DNA from: Hyaloperonospora brassicae
Taxonomy: Eukaryota; Oomycota; Peronosporomycetes; Peronosporales; Peronosporaceae
Assembly: GCA_947650285.1 (NCBI GenBank)
Contig: CANTFL010001391.1
Location: 1 to 64,000 of the forward strand
Length of the DNA stretch: 64,000 bases
Direction: 5' to 3'
Numbering within the stretch: position 1 is the first letter of the stretch; each line of letters starts with the position of its first letter. The translations under genes were made by a program, and so were the position numbers. Below are positions 47,701 through 62,026 of the stretch, in pieces. The notes beneath the pieces are model-generated. The model was not told the DNA's origin. It saw only the letters and a list, made by a program, of their open reading frames with translations, and searched no databases.

Positions 47701-49425
47701 CTGAAATGATACTATTGCAGCATTCGACTTGCTAAATTCATACACTGTTCGCCATCTCCCAGTACCGTTTAGCACAGAGAAGGTAGAGTTACTATGTGAT
47801 GACGTAGATTAACCTAAATACACCGCTACTACACGAATAGCAAAGAATTTGCCGTCGCTAGTACCTGTTCACGAGGCAGTTGACGCTATTATATGAAAGA
47901 GTACTTCGAACCGGGATTCACTTACATTACGTGATCATATTCCTTTAACATTTGGAAGCTTGCACGTCGCAGTTCACACAATGCAAATACAACTTTATCT
48001 AATTTATTAAGGTTGCTAAGAGTGATCACCATCATTGAGACGTAAATCATTCAAACCGATAATTTCCATTGAAAAAGACTTTTATTCATTAATTAGCTGA
48101 TGAGAACTTGCTCGTTCTCACCAGAGAATACCGTCGATATCATGTTGGTGATAGACTCGTCCTCTGCGACAAGTATGCAGATTTTCTTGGCTTTGCCACT
48201 TCTCCTATCTCACACTACACATTTATGTTTGAGCGTCGATAACTGAGTCAAATCCAAAAATCTTTTCAAGGATAATTCGGATTTGTTTTGGATCAGCTAG
48301 ACCGATAGAGACAACCAGTGTCTTGAATTCCTGGAAACTTGTGTCTCAGAATGATGTGGACTTATTTTGTCAGGGTCTTGTAGCTGTAGTATCAGAAAAT
48401 GCCGCCAGGTTTTCTACAGGTGACCTCTTCCGTTGACCTAGGATTATTGTATAGCCTCCTGTGGGAAACAGTTCTTTACTTCTTCTTTATTTCTTATGTT
48501 CCGCCCGCTCGGTATCCTAATGTCTAGACCCTTCCGACGTGTTAAAATGGTTGACTTACGGAGATGAGTGTTGTTTATCACTGTTGACAGTATATGTTCC
48601 GTAGTACAGTGGTCAACTACATTCAGGACTTGTGGACTAAATTATTGCCCAAATAAGAATCGAGACCCTCCCAAATACTTGTAAAATAAATAAACGCTAC
48701 GAAACACTTGGAATTAGTTTCGGATTACCGTCTAATATAGGATTGTTAAGTGTCTGCACTAATCGATGCTACCAGCTGATCTATGGCGTTTTTTTGAAAT
48801 TCAAACTATTCCGGAGAATAAGATACAATTGTTATTCAAATGCACCAAACGGTAAAGACAAAAATAGTACTATCCATCGTCAATCGTCTAATACATGCAC
48901 CATACATTTCTGCCACCGTCGCGGAACCGTCTATTAGAAGATGCACCGCCTTATTGTTTTGGGTCTTTCGCGCTTGGCAAGTATAATACCTACGATACTT
49001 TCGATACCTGTGTCAAACGAGCCTTATTTGCCTGCAGACAATCAAAGGCTCTGAGTGACATGTATTCCGCATTTTCTATCTTCATAATGATACGGAATAC
49101 CTCATCACTCTAGAAAAAAACAGACAGCGAGTGTTGCCTGATGCAACGTTCTTCGATAATACCTGTACTATATCTTGATAGTGCTCTAGCTTCAGAACGC
49201 TCCATCTCTACTGAAACCGATCTCTTTTGGCAAATTAGCAACTCTATATAATTTTGATACAACGACATGTTCGCAACACGGTTACTTTATGTTTAGCCAA
49301 AGTCGCGAATTACCATTATGCAAAACAATGAATTCGGCGCACTTTATTGATCAGCCCCGAGCTCTGGCTCATGACATCAAATGTGATTTTGCAACCATTT
49401 GCACATAAAGTGCTAGCTATTGAGA
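44733..49425. other. AT-rich region without recognisable genes
   Basis: Only short frames. The plus frame 46145-46354 (69 codons, Cys-rich end) has no match I can name. Nothing else is supportable. Confidence 0.4.
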
Positions 49426-49428
49426 AAT

Positions 49429-49632
49429 TTAAGTAGAAGAAGGCTTTTGATTCCGGCAAACCTCTTCTTGGCGTCTGTGGAGACGATATGTTATCGAATG
49501 AACGCGATATTGGCTAGGGTACGGTCTTCCTTGAACGCCATGTAGATCAGTATCTATCGTATTCAAATTATGAGTGAATAGATGACATTTGACTCGACCA
49601 TTCGTAAGACCGTGCGCGAACACTGTAATCAT
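49429..49632 (-). pseudogene. possible gypsy RT N-terminal fragment
   Basis: The minus frame IDTDLHGVQGRPYPSQYRVH...KPSST has the spacing of the segment before the RT domain (family form IxTGxxxPxxxRPYRxxP...RPSxSPW). Weak and short; no downstream RT is visible. Confidence 0.25.
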
Positions 49633-50349
49633 CTTGCACGAATTTCTGGGGTTAAGAAAAAGAGAATATGCGAAGCATAATCATGCGTGTCAATGTTACC
49701 TTCTTTAAAGGTCTGAACCTCAGACATAGCCTATGTAGTAGACATTGGAGGCTAAAAAGGCTTTCCGAGTCGTTGGTTAAGTTATTTAAGACCCGAACGC
49801 ATATGGGTAGTGATCTTTGATCTCTAAGGCCCAAAATATGATATGTAGTCAAGTTTGATTAAGGGAAGATCGTCATCATCTCTTCGAATGTAAAAAACTG
49901 AGCCCTCATCGCGTTTTTCTAAATTGAAATATCATTGTAGCGAAGATTCGTTGTCTCCTGATTGTGTATCTAATAAATGAATCAATATCACAATTTTAAT
50001 CAGACAAAGAAGGCCAAACAGGTGCCGCAGCATGATGTTAATGTTGTCGCAACAGTTAAAACTTCAAGCGTCTTGTTCTCAAGAACTGCATTTCACATTT
50101 CAAACATGGCTGACCAAAATGATTTTTTGAACTTTGCCTCGTCAAGTTCATGCTGTATGAACATGGAGATCGTGGAGTGCGCCCATTTGGTGGCAATCAT
50201 ATGAGTATAGACCAGAATAGGTGGCTAAGAAGTTATATAATCCTTAAATAAATTTTTCATGTTTGTTGTATTTTTCTTTGTCGTTAGACAGACCACGGTG
50301 TCATTCAAGGGGTAACAAGACTAGAAAGATTTTAGAGCAATATCATTAT

Positions 50350-50643
50350 GTATATTGTGCTGACCACAGTGTAGGCCATTGTTAAAGTGTAGGCCGTTGC
50401 CAAAATAAATCGTCTACATCGTACGAGCAGAGAAAGGTAACTTTGTAACGGAACTAACTTAGTATAGGGATAGTTATATCTTGGTGTAATTCTTTCTCGA
50501 ATGGTAAGCGGAGCTACTACATTAACTTTCTGGATGAAGTCATATAAAACAAAAGATACTTCAATTTTCAAGACAACAAACGGCCTAAACGAGTAAAAAT
50601 ACTTTGCACCGCGTCTGAAAGTTTTGAATGGATCAAGGAACAA
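50350..50643 (-). pseudogene. possible gypsy RNase H fragment
   Basis: The minus frame contains RPFVVLKIEVSFVLYDFIQ and APLTIRERITPRYN, arranged like the start of a gypsy RNase H domain (family form KPFVLxTDAS...VLxQ and PIxYASRxLxxxERNY). The catalytic Asp is lost (IEVS). Low confidence. Confidence 0.3.
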
Positions 50644-50644
50644 A

Positions 50645-52980
50645 GCATTTAGTGTTCACTTGCTCGCATACTTACAGTTCTGCTTTTATCATATTACTTA
50701 TAGCACATCCCACATCTGATGGTGCCAACAAATATGCAACTATGCAGTATTAAAATTATTCGATATCTAAGACTCCCCATGGAGGCAATTTAATCTAATG
50801 AATAAGTTCGAAGTGATCTGTATTCAATTCAACACCTGAATAGAACCACTTTAATCACTTACACATCCAACTTACGCCGTATTCTGAACATCCTGACGAG
50901 CATCATCGATGAGTTTCCTCCCCTTGATCACCTACTAACGTGATTTGTACACCGACTATGTATTAATATGTACGCCTTGGCGTACACAAAATTATATGGT
51001 TATACTACAAAGTGTACGATTACTACACCACACCACAAGAATGTCAATATAAAAGAGCAACCATCGTCTCTTTACTCTTCGAATCTAGAGTTACAAGAGA
51101 GGGTACCTCACGGCTTCGTTCGTATTAAAGTTTATTAGGCGCCACTTGATGATTATCCACGAACCATTATGAAAATATTGGCACTAATACGCTAGATAGG
51201 AGGCAATCATATTGTATATACGGATGAGGGTCCTTCACCGAGAAAGATTGTGTAGACGAGTGAACCCTCAACCACGGATCACATAGCGTGTAAAGGGGTG
51301 ACTCTGTAAGCTGGCAGCCCTGAGTAAGCCTCAAATTATTGTGTCACAATCATTACTTGAAGGATCGATGAGCAATAGCAACAAAATATATACTAGATAC
51401 ATGATGCTCGGTCAAAGTATAGGGGATTAAACTTTTTTAAAGCGAGTAAAAAAGCTTCCTTTGGCCTTTTAGCGTAAAAAAAGACCTGTCATGGCGCAGA
51501 TCCTCATTGTTGGGATGGACACCAAATACGCGGCAATAACTTACGGCATAACGGATCCTATAAATCCCGACGCAAGCGCTAAAGGACACTTAATATTGTG
51601 CCGACTGATCAATACTTGCTAAGGTTTACCAGGCCCATGGTACATTTGTATCTTTCATTAGAAATGTTTTATCATCTTATAAAAAGAAGGAATGAACATG
51701 GACTACAAGCCGTAGTTTGATAACGGGTACACCATATGCCGCTTTTGCAACACATTGAGACACTAGGAAATCCAAGCGACTTAGTTATTGTTTTCCAGAA
51801 CAAAAGCATCGCCGTAAAGATTCCAAGATTTTGACTAAAAGCCGATTGGTGTCGATATATAGATCACTCGATAAAGGTCCAGCACCAAGCTTTTTTCAAG
51901 CGTACATCGAGCTAGACCAGAATTATGTTATATTTGTGCAAAAAGTAGTATACATGTGCGCCTTTTACTAACCAGTGCCAAGGTACATTTGTCACGAGTC
52001 AACCCTGCACCCAAGGGTAATTAAGTCAACGGTATAAGGGTGATCTTGACGCAATGGGAGGACTACTATATTTTTATTCTTTTAAGACTTCAAATACCCT
52101 CTTCTCCTTGCCATATAGGGTATTTGACACTTCGACGACATCGTTTTAGAGGCTCCTGACACCAATCTGCACATTTCATGCTCATCTAGCAGTTGAGACC
52201 GAGGCTGTCATGTCGAAGACATCTCGTTTTAATCTATTTCAAGCGATCGGAGAAGTGAGTTACAGTGTATTTGCGAGCGTAAGTAACGCTTGGCCCACAG
52301 AAAGAGAACATCCGACGAGCCTGGCATAGGTTCGATTTCATTTGGCTGGTCGGCTGTGTATACAGATGCAAATGTAGATTTTTTAGATCAAGCGCCTTGT
52401 GAAAATCATGTTTTTAGTTGCCGGAAGCGCTTATAGTAAAATTTGTGAAATACGCGCAGTTTGCGCGAAAGGTTGAATGTGTATACACGGCCCTGTTCGT
52501 AACCCCCAACCGTAAGCAAATTGATGCCGGTACACGAAACTTCGCCTTTAAGACAGCTGACACGAACCTTGTACTTATGTGTTTATAGAAATAGGTTATA
52601 CGTAGTCTCCAACATCAAAAGGTTCAACACAGCCTCTAACCTTTCGATCATCATCTTGTTTTTTACTTGTAGCTGTTGCACCACACACATGTCGTCGATT
52701 ATCTAATCTTGTAGCGAAAACCCGCTTACCTATTAAAAAACAGTGGTAGAGCATAAATCAACAAGCCGTTCCGCCATCTGTCTCCATAAAGCTCTGAATC
52801 ATGTATTGTTAGTTTTAATAAAGCGCAAGGGTGTGTGTGAGCTTACGTAGAACGGAGTAAACCCGTAGATTCATGAACGGCGCAATTCATCGAAAATTTA
52901 GCAACAGAGAGCAGGGTACCCCCAACACACTGGCGTATCAGCCCATGCTATGTGTAAAGTATCACTAACAAAGCTATTCT
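50645..52980. other. AT-rich region without recognisable genes
   Basis: Short frames only. A GGGTACCTCACG word at about 51104 also occurs (inverted) at the LTR-like end near 30314, hinting at another eroded LTR. Confidence 0.35.
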
Positions 52981-54260
52981 TCGCTCTGTTGAATAATATG
53001 TCTGCTGATGGTCTGCTGTGTATACATCGAATCGAGCGCCTCGATCGGAATGCATAGACTTTTATAACTTTCGAGTGAAGATACGATCTGTATCAAAGAC
53101 AGTCACCAAAGGTAAACCGTATTGACGAAACATGCAATCGACGAATAGCTTAGCCGTACCTTCTTCATCGATAGCCATAGGCACATATGTTCAGGAATTT
53201 TTCTTGCACAAACGGTTGTCAAAGATCACACTATCCGTGCTACAATCCAAATATTTTGGTAGACCTACTCCAAAGTCCCTACTAATGTGCTCGCAACATT
53301 CCATGTGTACAGATAGACTATCTAGCGTTGTAGTCGCTTTCTATGAAGGTGTAGTTCCTAAACGCGCTTCACAGGTAATCTCACATATGCTCACTCCCAT
53401 TTAAATTCTATTACACCAATGACATTGGATCACATAGCAATAGATAATTTAAAGATCAACATGACCAAAAACGGAGGATTATGTGACTCAGAGAATATTT
53501 CATAACTTGAACATTTATTACATGGAACACCAATACGTGAAAAAATTTCAATAATCGTGAAATAGCACATCAGGTCTTAATGATACCATATCGATGTAGC
53601 CTTGCACGCAAACGTATCAACGAGTGTATCGTTAATCTGCAAACGTGTATTTCCAAACAGCAGGTTTCAACGCTGTGCAGTGGTTATTGTATGCATAAGA
53701 TGCACAAGGAAAGTTTGTGCTCGAAGGAAATAGACTCGTTAAATGAGCAAGCTTGTAGTAAGGTCTGCTAGACAACCGAACTGCTGCAACATCTTGACTG
53801 ATTGGCTTGTACTCTACCTTGATCTATATATGACAAAAAAATACCGTCGATTCATTTTAAGTGCATCGACACATCTGTTTATTATATAGTACAAATAATT
53901 AAGAGATTTGCAGAAAGAAATTGAAGTTGACAAGAGCATACTTCACGGCATATGCATTCTTGTGATGAACTAGATAGTGCTTCTCTGCCACTTTCAGTTG
54001 GCAAAATACATCGCACTCTATATACCAAGACCACGATTATCTACGTCAAGAAGTTTACATTCTATGACAATGACATATGTTTATAGGAGGATATGGAAGG
54101 TCTTCTAACGATCAGTCGGATCGAAGACCGGAGCCGGAAGAGAACCTTCTTCAAACGCTTCAAAAATTGTTTCTTTGCGCTACAGCACCTATTGACGTTT
54201 TTCTACAAAATTTTGACCATCGGCCAAGCCAGGTCTATGCGATTCGCACTGTACTTGAGT
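52960..54260 (-). mobile_element. second decayed gypsy copy (RT/RNase H and integrase pieces)
   Basis: Integrase core: the minus strand at about 53185-52985 reads VPMAIDEEGTAKLFVDCMF, RQYGLPLVTVFDTDRIFTRKL, a stop, then further on YTADHQQTYYSTER. This parallels the gypsy integrase form (GTAxLFxDxVFRxxGLPxxxVSDRDPRFTxxFW...STAxHPQTDGQTER), with the DDE motif partly mutated. RT thumb/RNase H junction: the minus strand at about 54185-54090 reads FEAFEEGSLPAPVFDPTDR, a stop, then KTFHI. The order is right for one element on the minus strand. Confidence 0.65.
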
Positions 54261-54264
54261 GAGT

Positions 54265-57200
54265 AGTTGGCAAGGCCAATCTTATTATTGAAGTTGAATA
54301 ATATTACAAGAAGGTTTACATCAATGATATTTACCTTATCTAGATCCACTCTTAGGTCTCACTTCCGATAATTCACCTCTATTGAAGAATCTCTTCAGCA
54401 ACAAATATGCATTCAAAATAATTAGCATACAACCAACATGTACATTTTCACTCAAGAAAAGATGGTTAGTGATATATATCATTGTGCTCGTCGGACCGAA
54501 TGTTGGCTGCACGTCAATATGTGCAATAAAGCGTAAACATATGTCTATACATAGCCTAGACTAGGTCGGAACATTTCCGTCACAACGATTAAATGGAGCC
54601 GGCTCATTATACAATCCTTGATGTATCGCAAGCCACGGCTAATACGTACAGCTTCGAGTGCTGATCTCTGCCAGTGGAACATCACTGGCTATTATCAGCG
54701 ATTGTGACAAACTATCAATCAACCTGAGTGCAAAAACGTATGGTACATCCAACCAAAAAGTTGAGAAGCTCGTCCGTTCCAGCAATCAAGGTGTGGGCCG
54801 AGATGGCAACCGCATTCGTTTATTAAAATCATAAGCAATTTTCCACTTTCTACTGATTTTTTACAATAAAATGTAGCGAGGGTGCTTGATGTCACGGACC
54901 ACTTCTACAGCGGTTTTTTTAAAAAGAACTTGTCGATGCCGTCATACAGTTCATTTCGTAATTTTCACTTCCGTGTTAATGTGTAGCTAGGCCCAGGTAC
55001 CAGGTCATATTGCGACAAAAATCTATATAGTAGATAAATCAGATAGCGGATTGCTCCACATTACTTCCTCAAATTACTACCTCTTAAAGGATTGAAGAGA
55101 TTCGAATGACCTCTTAGGATCGTAGATCGAGTACGCATCTTATGTGCTGATTTTGTTATTTAATGAATGCATCTTCTATAATGAAGGATGGAATCAACCT
55201 GATATCAGTTCGAGCGACACGATGTTGGATATGACACCGGCATTAAAGCCTTACCAATATTTATATCTGACTTGTCGTCTAGATGAACAAACTAACAAAC
55301 GATAGAATAGCCTCAAGGCACACACTACCATCAGCATGGCTTGTCTATCGCTTAGCATATGTATGTAATGAAACATTAGTAACACTATGGGATGTAGCAG
55401 ACGCTTTACTCCTAGCACCTGCAGCTTTGCTATACTGTCGTCTCTTGGACGAGACCGTCCACCAAAGAGGCCCAAACAATACGGTATAAAGGATCTACTA
55501 ACCGTGCCTATAATTGTGAGAAAACAGGTGTCATCAACGATATTTGGGGTAGGGTTACATGACTTAAACTCCTCGCCCAGAGGATAACGTGTCACTCGAC
55601 GCGCATGAAGTGGTCAGAGCCCTAAGTACTGAGACATATTGCCAACCAAGTCGTTTTCGATATTAGTGAATCGCTATCGATGCCAGCACCGTTCAGTGAT
55701 TTACACGCGCCACCCTACCCACATAATCCATCCACAATTATAACATTTTTATCGGACCTAGGCTAAAAGTGCTCTCAGCACACCATGATTTCTGACCACG
55801 TTGCGTTTTCTTAGCGAAATACGTGCCGTGTCACTATCAGTCAGCGAGATTTGCTTTGGCCTGATGTCTGTGACAACTCAAATGTCAGTTAATTGTACTA
55901 AAATGTGCAGTTATGGAGAAAGTGTGGGCATGAGCTCCCGTCAACAGCGCTTTGTTGCTACAAGTGGCTCGTGCATTATTATTTTAGGCTCGAATACATA
56001 TCGTGCGCGTTGTGACTAAGGTCTAAGACCTCTAATCAATACATGACTTGTGGCGTTCCACACAGGCCATCTTTAAATGGGAGTGTGTGTTGTGTCAAAG
56101 TCTCGACGTACGAAGATCTCCAAGCTATCAAGTGAAAGAAAATACACGCCTAGACTTATTGAAGTCTTTTGGTGCAACAAAACGCGTCACAGCTTTTAGG
56201 CAAACGGTAGCGACCTCATTACCTTGCACTTTTATCATTTCATATATTTATGACTCTGCGCGAGAGAACAACGTCAATAATAGCTGTCCGATGCCGCGAA
56301 ATTGTTTGATTGCTTGCAAGGGTTATTGAGACCTGCATCTGTTGCTCATACGAAAAGTAATACAAGTTGCATCCACGTTTTGTGGTATTGAGCACAGAGC
56401 CGTGACAATCTATGAGGTTCTTCTGTCATCTCTTTAAGTTAATTTATAAGCAAGACCTTCCCTATTGGGATGCCCAACGTCTAATGAGAGCTAACTTTGG
56501 ACCTACCCTGGCCAGGCTTCTTTTTTGAAGTGGGAATAAGTCTAATATAGACTGGCGCTTATTTTGAAAGAGACAGACTGAGCGCAGTTAATTATTGCTT
56601 CAGCGAAGAATTTCATCGGCAGTCATCATTTTGTTGTTCATCAACTTGAAGCTAATTTATTGCAACAAGATATGCATTGGTAAGTTTCATAGATTCTAAC
56701 TTGTTTCACGTCGATGTCTTTAGAATTCTTACCCACGAATAGATCGATCTATCACTGTTACTCGAGTCTACCATATTTGAGTTTGAAAGCAACGTTTAGC
56801 GCTATCTCGACGACCTCTTCAGAGGTAAATTGTAGCGGAGCTAGCATATGACCTAGCAAGAAGAAGGCTTTCTGCTTGACGAGCAAGCCTTTTCTTTACA
56901 AAAAAGGCTCTACAAGCCAACGAGCTTAAAGCGTCAGGTCCTTGTTCAAGGGAGTTGTACGACTCATCGAATCGGCTGCACAGTGCGCTGAGGAGTCTAT
57001 CTCTAAACAAGACTTGACTCTCTTAAGTCCTGAGACGCCTTAAGAAGGTACGTATCTCTACTATATCAAAAGGGGAACTGAATTATATAATTTGTTTTTG
57101 TTCAAAAGGTTATCATCACCTAAACGTACCTAATCTCGACACGAATTCTACAATTAGTCCTTATAAAAGATTATGTAACCGATGGCTGACACAGTTAAAC

Positions 57201-59650
57201 CCCCAACAACTAATATGTTATTTTAATATCATTTCAATGAAATCTCATCCCTGGTGTGAACCAGACCTATTGTAACCGTTACCAACCGTCCTGTTACCCG
57301 GTACATATATGAAAAGCACAAATTTACAGCATTATCATCGTCAAAACGGAAACCATTCATGAACACGGTCACATTTATTTGTTTGCGAATAGATCTAATC
57401 CGCATAGCGGCAATGAGTTTCATTTAAACCAGGCCAACGTCTGATAATTAATCGTAGCTGATCGGACAAGAAGCGCAGACGCACGCGAAAAGCTGAGTAA
57501 GCGAAGCAAATTCATGCGATCTCTGTAATAAAAGCGAATTTAATGTGATCAATGCAACAAAAGGACGTACCGCAAAAACTTGCAGCTTCTACATATTTCT
57601 CTGTGATTACGTAGACATCCATCGCCACATGCTAATTCTATACACAGATCATCCCAATTTTTGGCCTTATATAACATCTCGAGTTTGAAGGGTAAGGCTT
57701 ATCCTCCGTCCTATCGGGTGTACACTTTGACTTTTACATTAAGTGGATGAGGCTTATCCTCTATGTATGCTACAGTCACAAAACGTCGAAGTATTGCCAA
57801 CACTACTAGTTCGACGACCTGACGTTCTAGAGATTAATCACATTGCAAATAGACGTCAATACGTGTATTCGGAACGTCCGGTCCTTATACAAAAAAACAT
57901 ATAAAAATTGACTCCAATGCTCGATTAGTTTCTGTAGGCGTAGATTGACAGCAAGTGGAACTAGTGCTGCAGAGCTTTAACAAATCCGTGTAAGGGAATG
58001 ACTTCAGTTCATACATACACTTGGTAAGTGGAATAACAAGTACCCAACGAGTGAACAAGATCAAACAGCTACGAATCACTAGACAAATTTTAGAGGGTTG
58101 TAAAGGTTCAGGACTTAGATAGTCAACGACCTCGCTGATCTCCAAGTCTATGTTGGAAAAATATAATGATTACTAAACTTTGCAACACAATTGCATTAAG
58201 AGGACATGCCGTGGTAAAAATGACTTATAACGCCCAGTGATCTACGATATCTTAGCAACGGATATACCTTGTAGTAATCAAAATACGATCTGATGTTTAT
58301 TTATATATTTGAATATTTTATTCTTAAATAAAGTCTAGATTAATGACTTACATGTACAAGTTTACACCAGTATAGTGTACAATTTGAATCATCTCCAGTC
58401 GATAGATAAAAAAACGTGTCTTCTCCCAACAAACGTATTTCTTACACCACTAATTAATCCAAGTGGAGACAATATGGCATACATACCCGTACCTTGGTTG
58501 CATCACAGAAGTGTACATCCATTTCATAGTCTTTCTATCTATTGTTCAACTTCTATTCCCTATCAACATTCGCGCCTCGAAACGGAACTTACCATAAATT
58601 CCAGCAGATTTGTCGAATTCGTGCCTGGAAACGGAACTCACCATGAATTCCAGCAGATTTGTCAGAGGTATCGATCTTGTATTATTCACCATCGGCAACC
58701 TGCATGATGACTGAGTTAACGGCGATAAAAAAGCACGTTGAAATTTAGGCTGCTGCATCGATCTCTTGTGACCTTCTTCCTGACTAAGTAGAATGGGAGG
58801 TGGAAGTACCCGTATTACTTACATCACAACAACTTCGTCTCGTGCAGAATCGACCCGCATTTAATCTACATCATAAGACACAGGGTCTGCAAATTCTCAA
58901 TGGATCGGCGGCGAAAATTTTCAGAGGCGGTATCGCTGAATGCGTGAGTCTATGAGCTACACATTTTCGTGATAATGTAACCGCCATTGTAAATTCAAGA
59001 CGCTTGTAATGGCGAGAATGTCATCGATGCTAATGTCACGGCTATTTCAACCAGTTGAGATTACATATCCGACAACATACGCGGTTTGCCATGGCCATGT
59101 ATACTCGCAATGCTTAGTGCGTGTATCATTTTTAAATCGATCGTAGCTTATTTCTCGAGATATATTGCAGTATAAACTTCGAAGTGCTAGCTTTGCGGAT
59201 GGAAAAGAAAAGCTAGGAGGTGCGATCAGATAAACTTGGATCAGCTTTGTTAGTGTGCGCTTTAAACCAAGAACTAAGTCTGCTCCGTGACTTTATTATT
59301 CAAAAACTCGACAATTTGCGCGATTCTGCCACGATCTATTGCGCAGTCTTTTTCTACAACTGGTCAGGCCATCTCCAGGGTACGCTAACGACTTGCGTGG
59401 CGATAGCATCCCCACACCATTGCCTGGTCTAGACGAAAGTGGCATGTACCTTATGATTGATAACGAGTAATTTGCGCCTTGTTCCTCATCAAGCAAATAT
59501 TATGTCGGAGTGTGACCAGGTTGCTTCGTGCGCTCATGTTGCGCCTGTACACTTTCTAAACACAAGTATGGCAAGAATTGCACAAATATGGACAGGCACA
59601 TGTCACTGGAAACCCTGAGATTAGCCACTGAAGAATATTGCTGCGAGGCC
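54265..59650. other. AT-rich region without recognisable genes
   Basis: No supportable gene. A minus frame at 55251-55595 and one at 57885-58145 have no clear domain. A direct duplication of about 47 bp lies at about 58570-58663. The rest looks like strongly eroded repeat DNA. Confidence 0.4.
58570..58663. repeat. diverged tandem duplication of about 47 bp
   Basis: Two adjacent copies share GAAACGGAACT(T/C)ACCAT and GAATTCCAGCAGATTTGTC-like words (first copy AAATTCCAGCAGATTTGTC) with a few differences. No function is apparent. Confidence 0.75.
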
Positions 59651-59689
59651 GCTCTACTCATCAGGTATGATAACGCGAGACCAAAGTAT

Positions 59690-60950
59690 ACGATGCCATA
59701 AACACAATTGTTACACGCACTTTAATATAACGCATCAACGCGACCTACGTAAGATCCGTGCTTTACCTCCTTACGTGTCACAGACGCTCTTTCGACGCAA
59801 GTGCAACCGGTTTCCACTCTGGAATCGATTAGCGAACGTTTGTCGTGTCCAGCCCCGAAAGCTCTTCCAGTGCCTTATTTCAGGTCACTTTATCGGAATA
59901 TGCCCCGTAGGCAAGACGTGGTGGTGCTGTAGGTGCGACATGTGATGCAGGCTCGGTCGAATACCTAAGGCGAGCTACCTGGGAACAATCCTAAATCGGG
60001 CTTTCGTAAACTCGGACCCACGTGGGATATACCTAAGCTTCTCTAAATGCGTGGGATAAAGCCCTGGACGCTTGCGAAGTCTGCGTTAAATCCTTAATCG
60101 AAATCTTGCGCTATTTGGTGTCGATCATATGTGACGCAATCCGATGTAACGGCTCCGACAAATCGAGGATCAGACAATGCTAACGGAAAGCCATCACGAA
60201 GTGGCATAATCCGATGCGTGCAAAGCGATCCCATGTTTTACAGATTTATGTATTAATTTGGTGGCGGTAACTCAAAAACGTGCTGTCGAGGGTGCGCTTA
60301 GGATTGGCGGGCGAGCTTTAGCATTGGTTTCGATGATGTACCTGCATGCTGTGCCGATTTCTCCTACGGACCCCTACTTGGTATTCTTCGATGGCGGTCG
60401 TTTACGAATATCTTGGGCCAAGTGGCTCAATTTTCGTCCTACTACATGTCCAGCTACATGTCCAGCTACATGCCGCTACACTTATCTGGATGGCTAGCAC
60501 GTCGCTTAAAGCACAGACGACTGCAACCAACTCGACCGAATATACTGATCTCATCGGTTGGAATGCAACAGGCACATCTCAGCGGATTTTAACCGCTGCA
60601 TGTCACTGGGAGAGTATGATGGTACGTAATCACTCCGACAGTATCACGTACCATGCAAACCGCACGAAGTTTTACTATACCGCAAAGTGCGAGCACTCTC
60701 TGACGATGTCAAATTCGCCGGCTGGTCTCACCATTTCTAGGAATAGTAAAAGATGGCAGGCCTTGCTGCTCACCTTGCAATAGATACCAAGGCATCGCTA
60801 AAAGCTAGCGAACCCACCGATCAACTACCGCTGCACATCGAGAATCACATTCTGCACGATGTCAACCATTGGTTCGAGACGATACCTGAAGTTAACAGTG
60901 GACCAAGTACTTGCAACATGCAGAACGTCCGCAGAAGGGCATCGACAGCA
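59690..60950 (+). mobile_element. LINE 3' end: zf-RVT and RNase H remnants
   Basis: Plus-strand remnants in the order expected at the end of a LINE ORF2. (a) 59740-59945: LPPYVSQTLFRRKCNRF, then LWNRLANVC and CPVGKTWW, which resembles the zf-RVT zinc-binding region. (b) 60370-60830: an RNase H domain with YLVFFDGG (first catalytic Asp), a frame change to LGPSG, TTATNSTEY (family form TNNxAEY, catalytic Glu), VRNHSDS (family form GDS, Asp kept) and LAAHLAIDTKAS (family form ADxLANxAMD). Frameshifts and stops show it is dead. The upstream RT and endonuclease are not recognisable. Confidence 0.6.
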
Positions 60951-62026
60951 CAACAATTGATGGCTAAGAGAACTGCTCTTTGCGCTGTCTCACTCTAAAT
61001 TATAGTAAATACCAGCACTGAATAATGCACACTCTTTGAAATGGGGTTTGATCGTCGATAACTACCCTGAATGGCACTCACCTTTAACAACAACTATACT
61101 TACCGCCAACAGTGTCAGTGAACCGAAATTTTGCACAGACTTTATTTCTTTGATTCATCCGTTGGAATAGTTCGGGCTCTAATTTGTCTGCGCACAGTAG
61201 ATTTTGACGTGTGTATGGAGATGCTTGTACTATGTCAAATGACAGGGTATTGCCACAGACATCTTGGTCTGGATAGTATGTACTCTTTGCCACCGTCCGG
61301 TCCAATGGCAGGTTTGTGTTGTCAAGATTTGTATTCCATGCGATCGGTATCATCGTGCTGTCCATGTTTCGGCTGAGTCTGAAGCGATCGAAGCATAAGG
61401 GTGATGTATGTGACAAGTCATTGACTGTAGCAATGCAGCACATGATAGTGTGACAGTTCGGCTGCGGTTTGTGTTCCTGATGTAGGATGCCTTTCTTTGC
61501 TGCATGGAGCTGCGAGCGTGGAGATTATTGCCAGAAGCCTTTTGTGGTCGATCATTTTGAGGTGCTGTGTGACCTGAAGTGTGTATTCCATGCTGCGAAG
61601 AGTCATGTATGTCACCAACTAAACAGGGATGTGCGATTAATCCTGAATGCCTGCTACAGACGAAAGAACGTGGCGAATACTAGAGCGCTTATCGTATACG
61701 TGCTTGATTCATCACGGCCACGAATAGAGATACACAGCAAATGTTTTCATACGCTGTTGTTTTCTGCTGCTTATCGTACCGTACCTTCTTACTGTTCCTT
61801 CCGTGTAAGTACCCGAACCTTAGCGCATCACCTTCGTTGGTTAACAGAACGATCCGGTCCACCGAAGTCGAAGTGCGGGCGGTACTGGAAAATCTTTAAT
61901 TGCAGACCTTGGCAGGATAGGTACGAGCAGCTAGCGTAATAAGCGTCTAGGCATGGCTTCTTTTGGTGCACGGTCATTTATGACCAGGAAAGCCAATGTT
62001 TCAAAATGGTACTCGTAAGTCGTTTA
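60951..62026. other. intergenic, no recognised gene
   Basis: Higher GC than the repeat block but no recognised gene. A plus frame at 61487-61939 (150 codons) and a minus frame at 61084-61443 (119 codons) have no domains. The interval includes the 3' flank of the effector-like gene that ends at 62027, and a single terminal-repeat-like arm at about 61118-61136 resembling the palindrome at 23.7 kb. Confidence 0.4.

Noticed and set aside
57885..58758. Possible copia polyprotein pieces on the minus strand
   Set aside because: Short resemblances (MQQP, KCMYELKS) are not supported by ordered RT or integrase motifs.
61487..61939. Plus-strand 150-codon frame
   Set aside because: No recognisable domain or signal peptide; it lies in the 3' flank of the effector-like gene.
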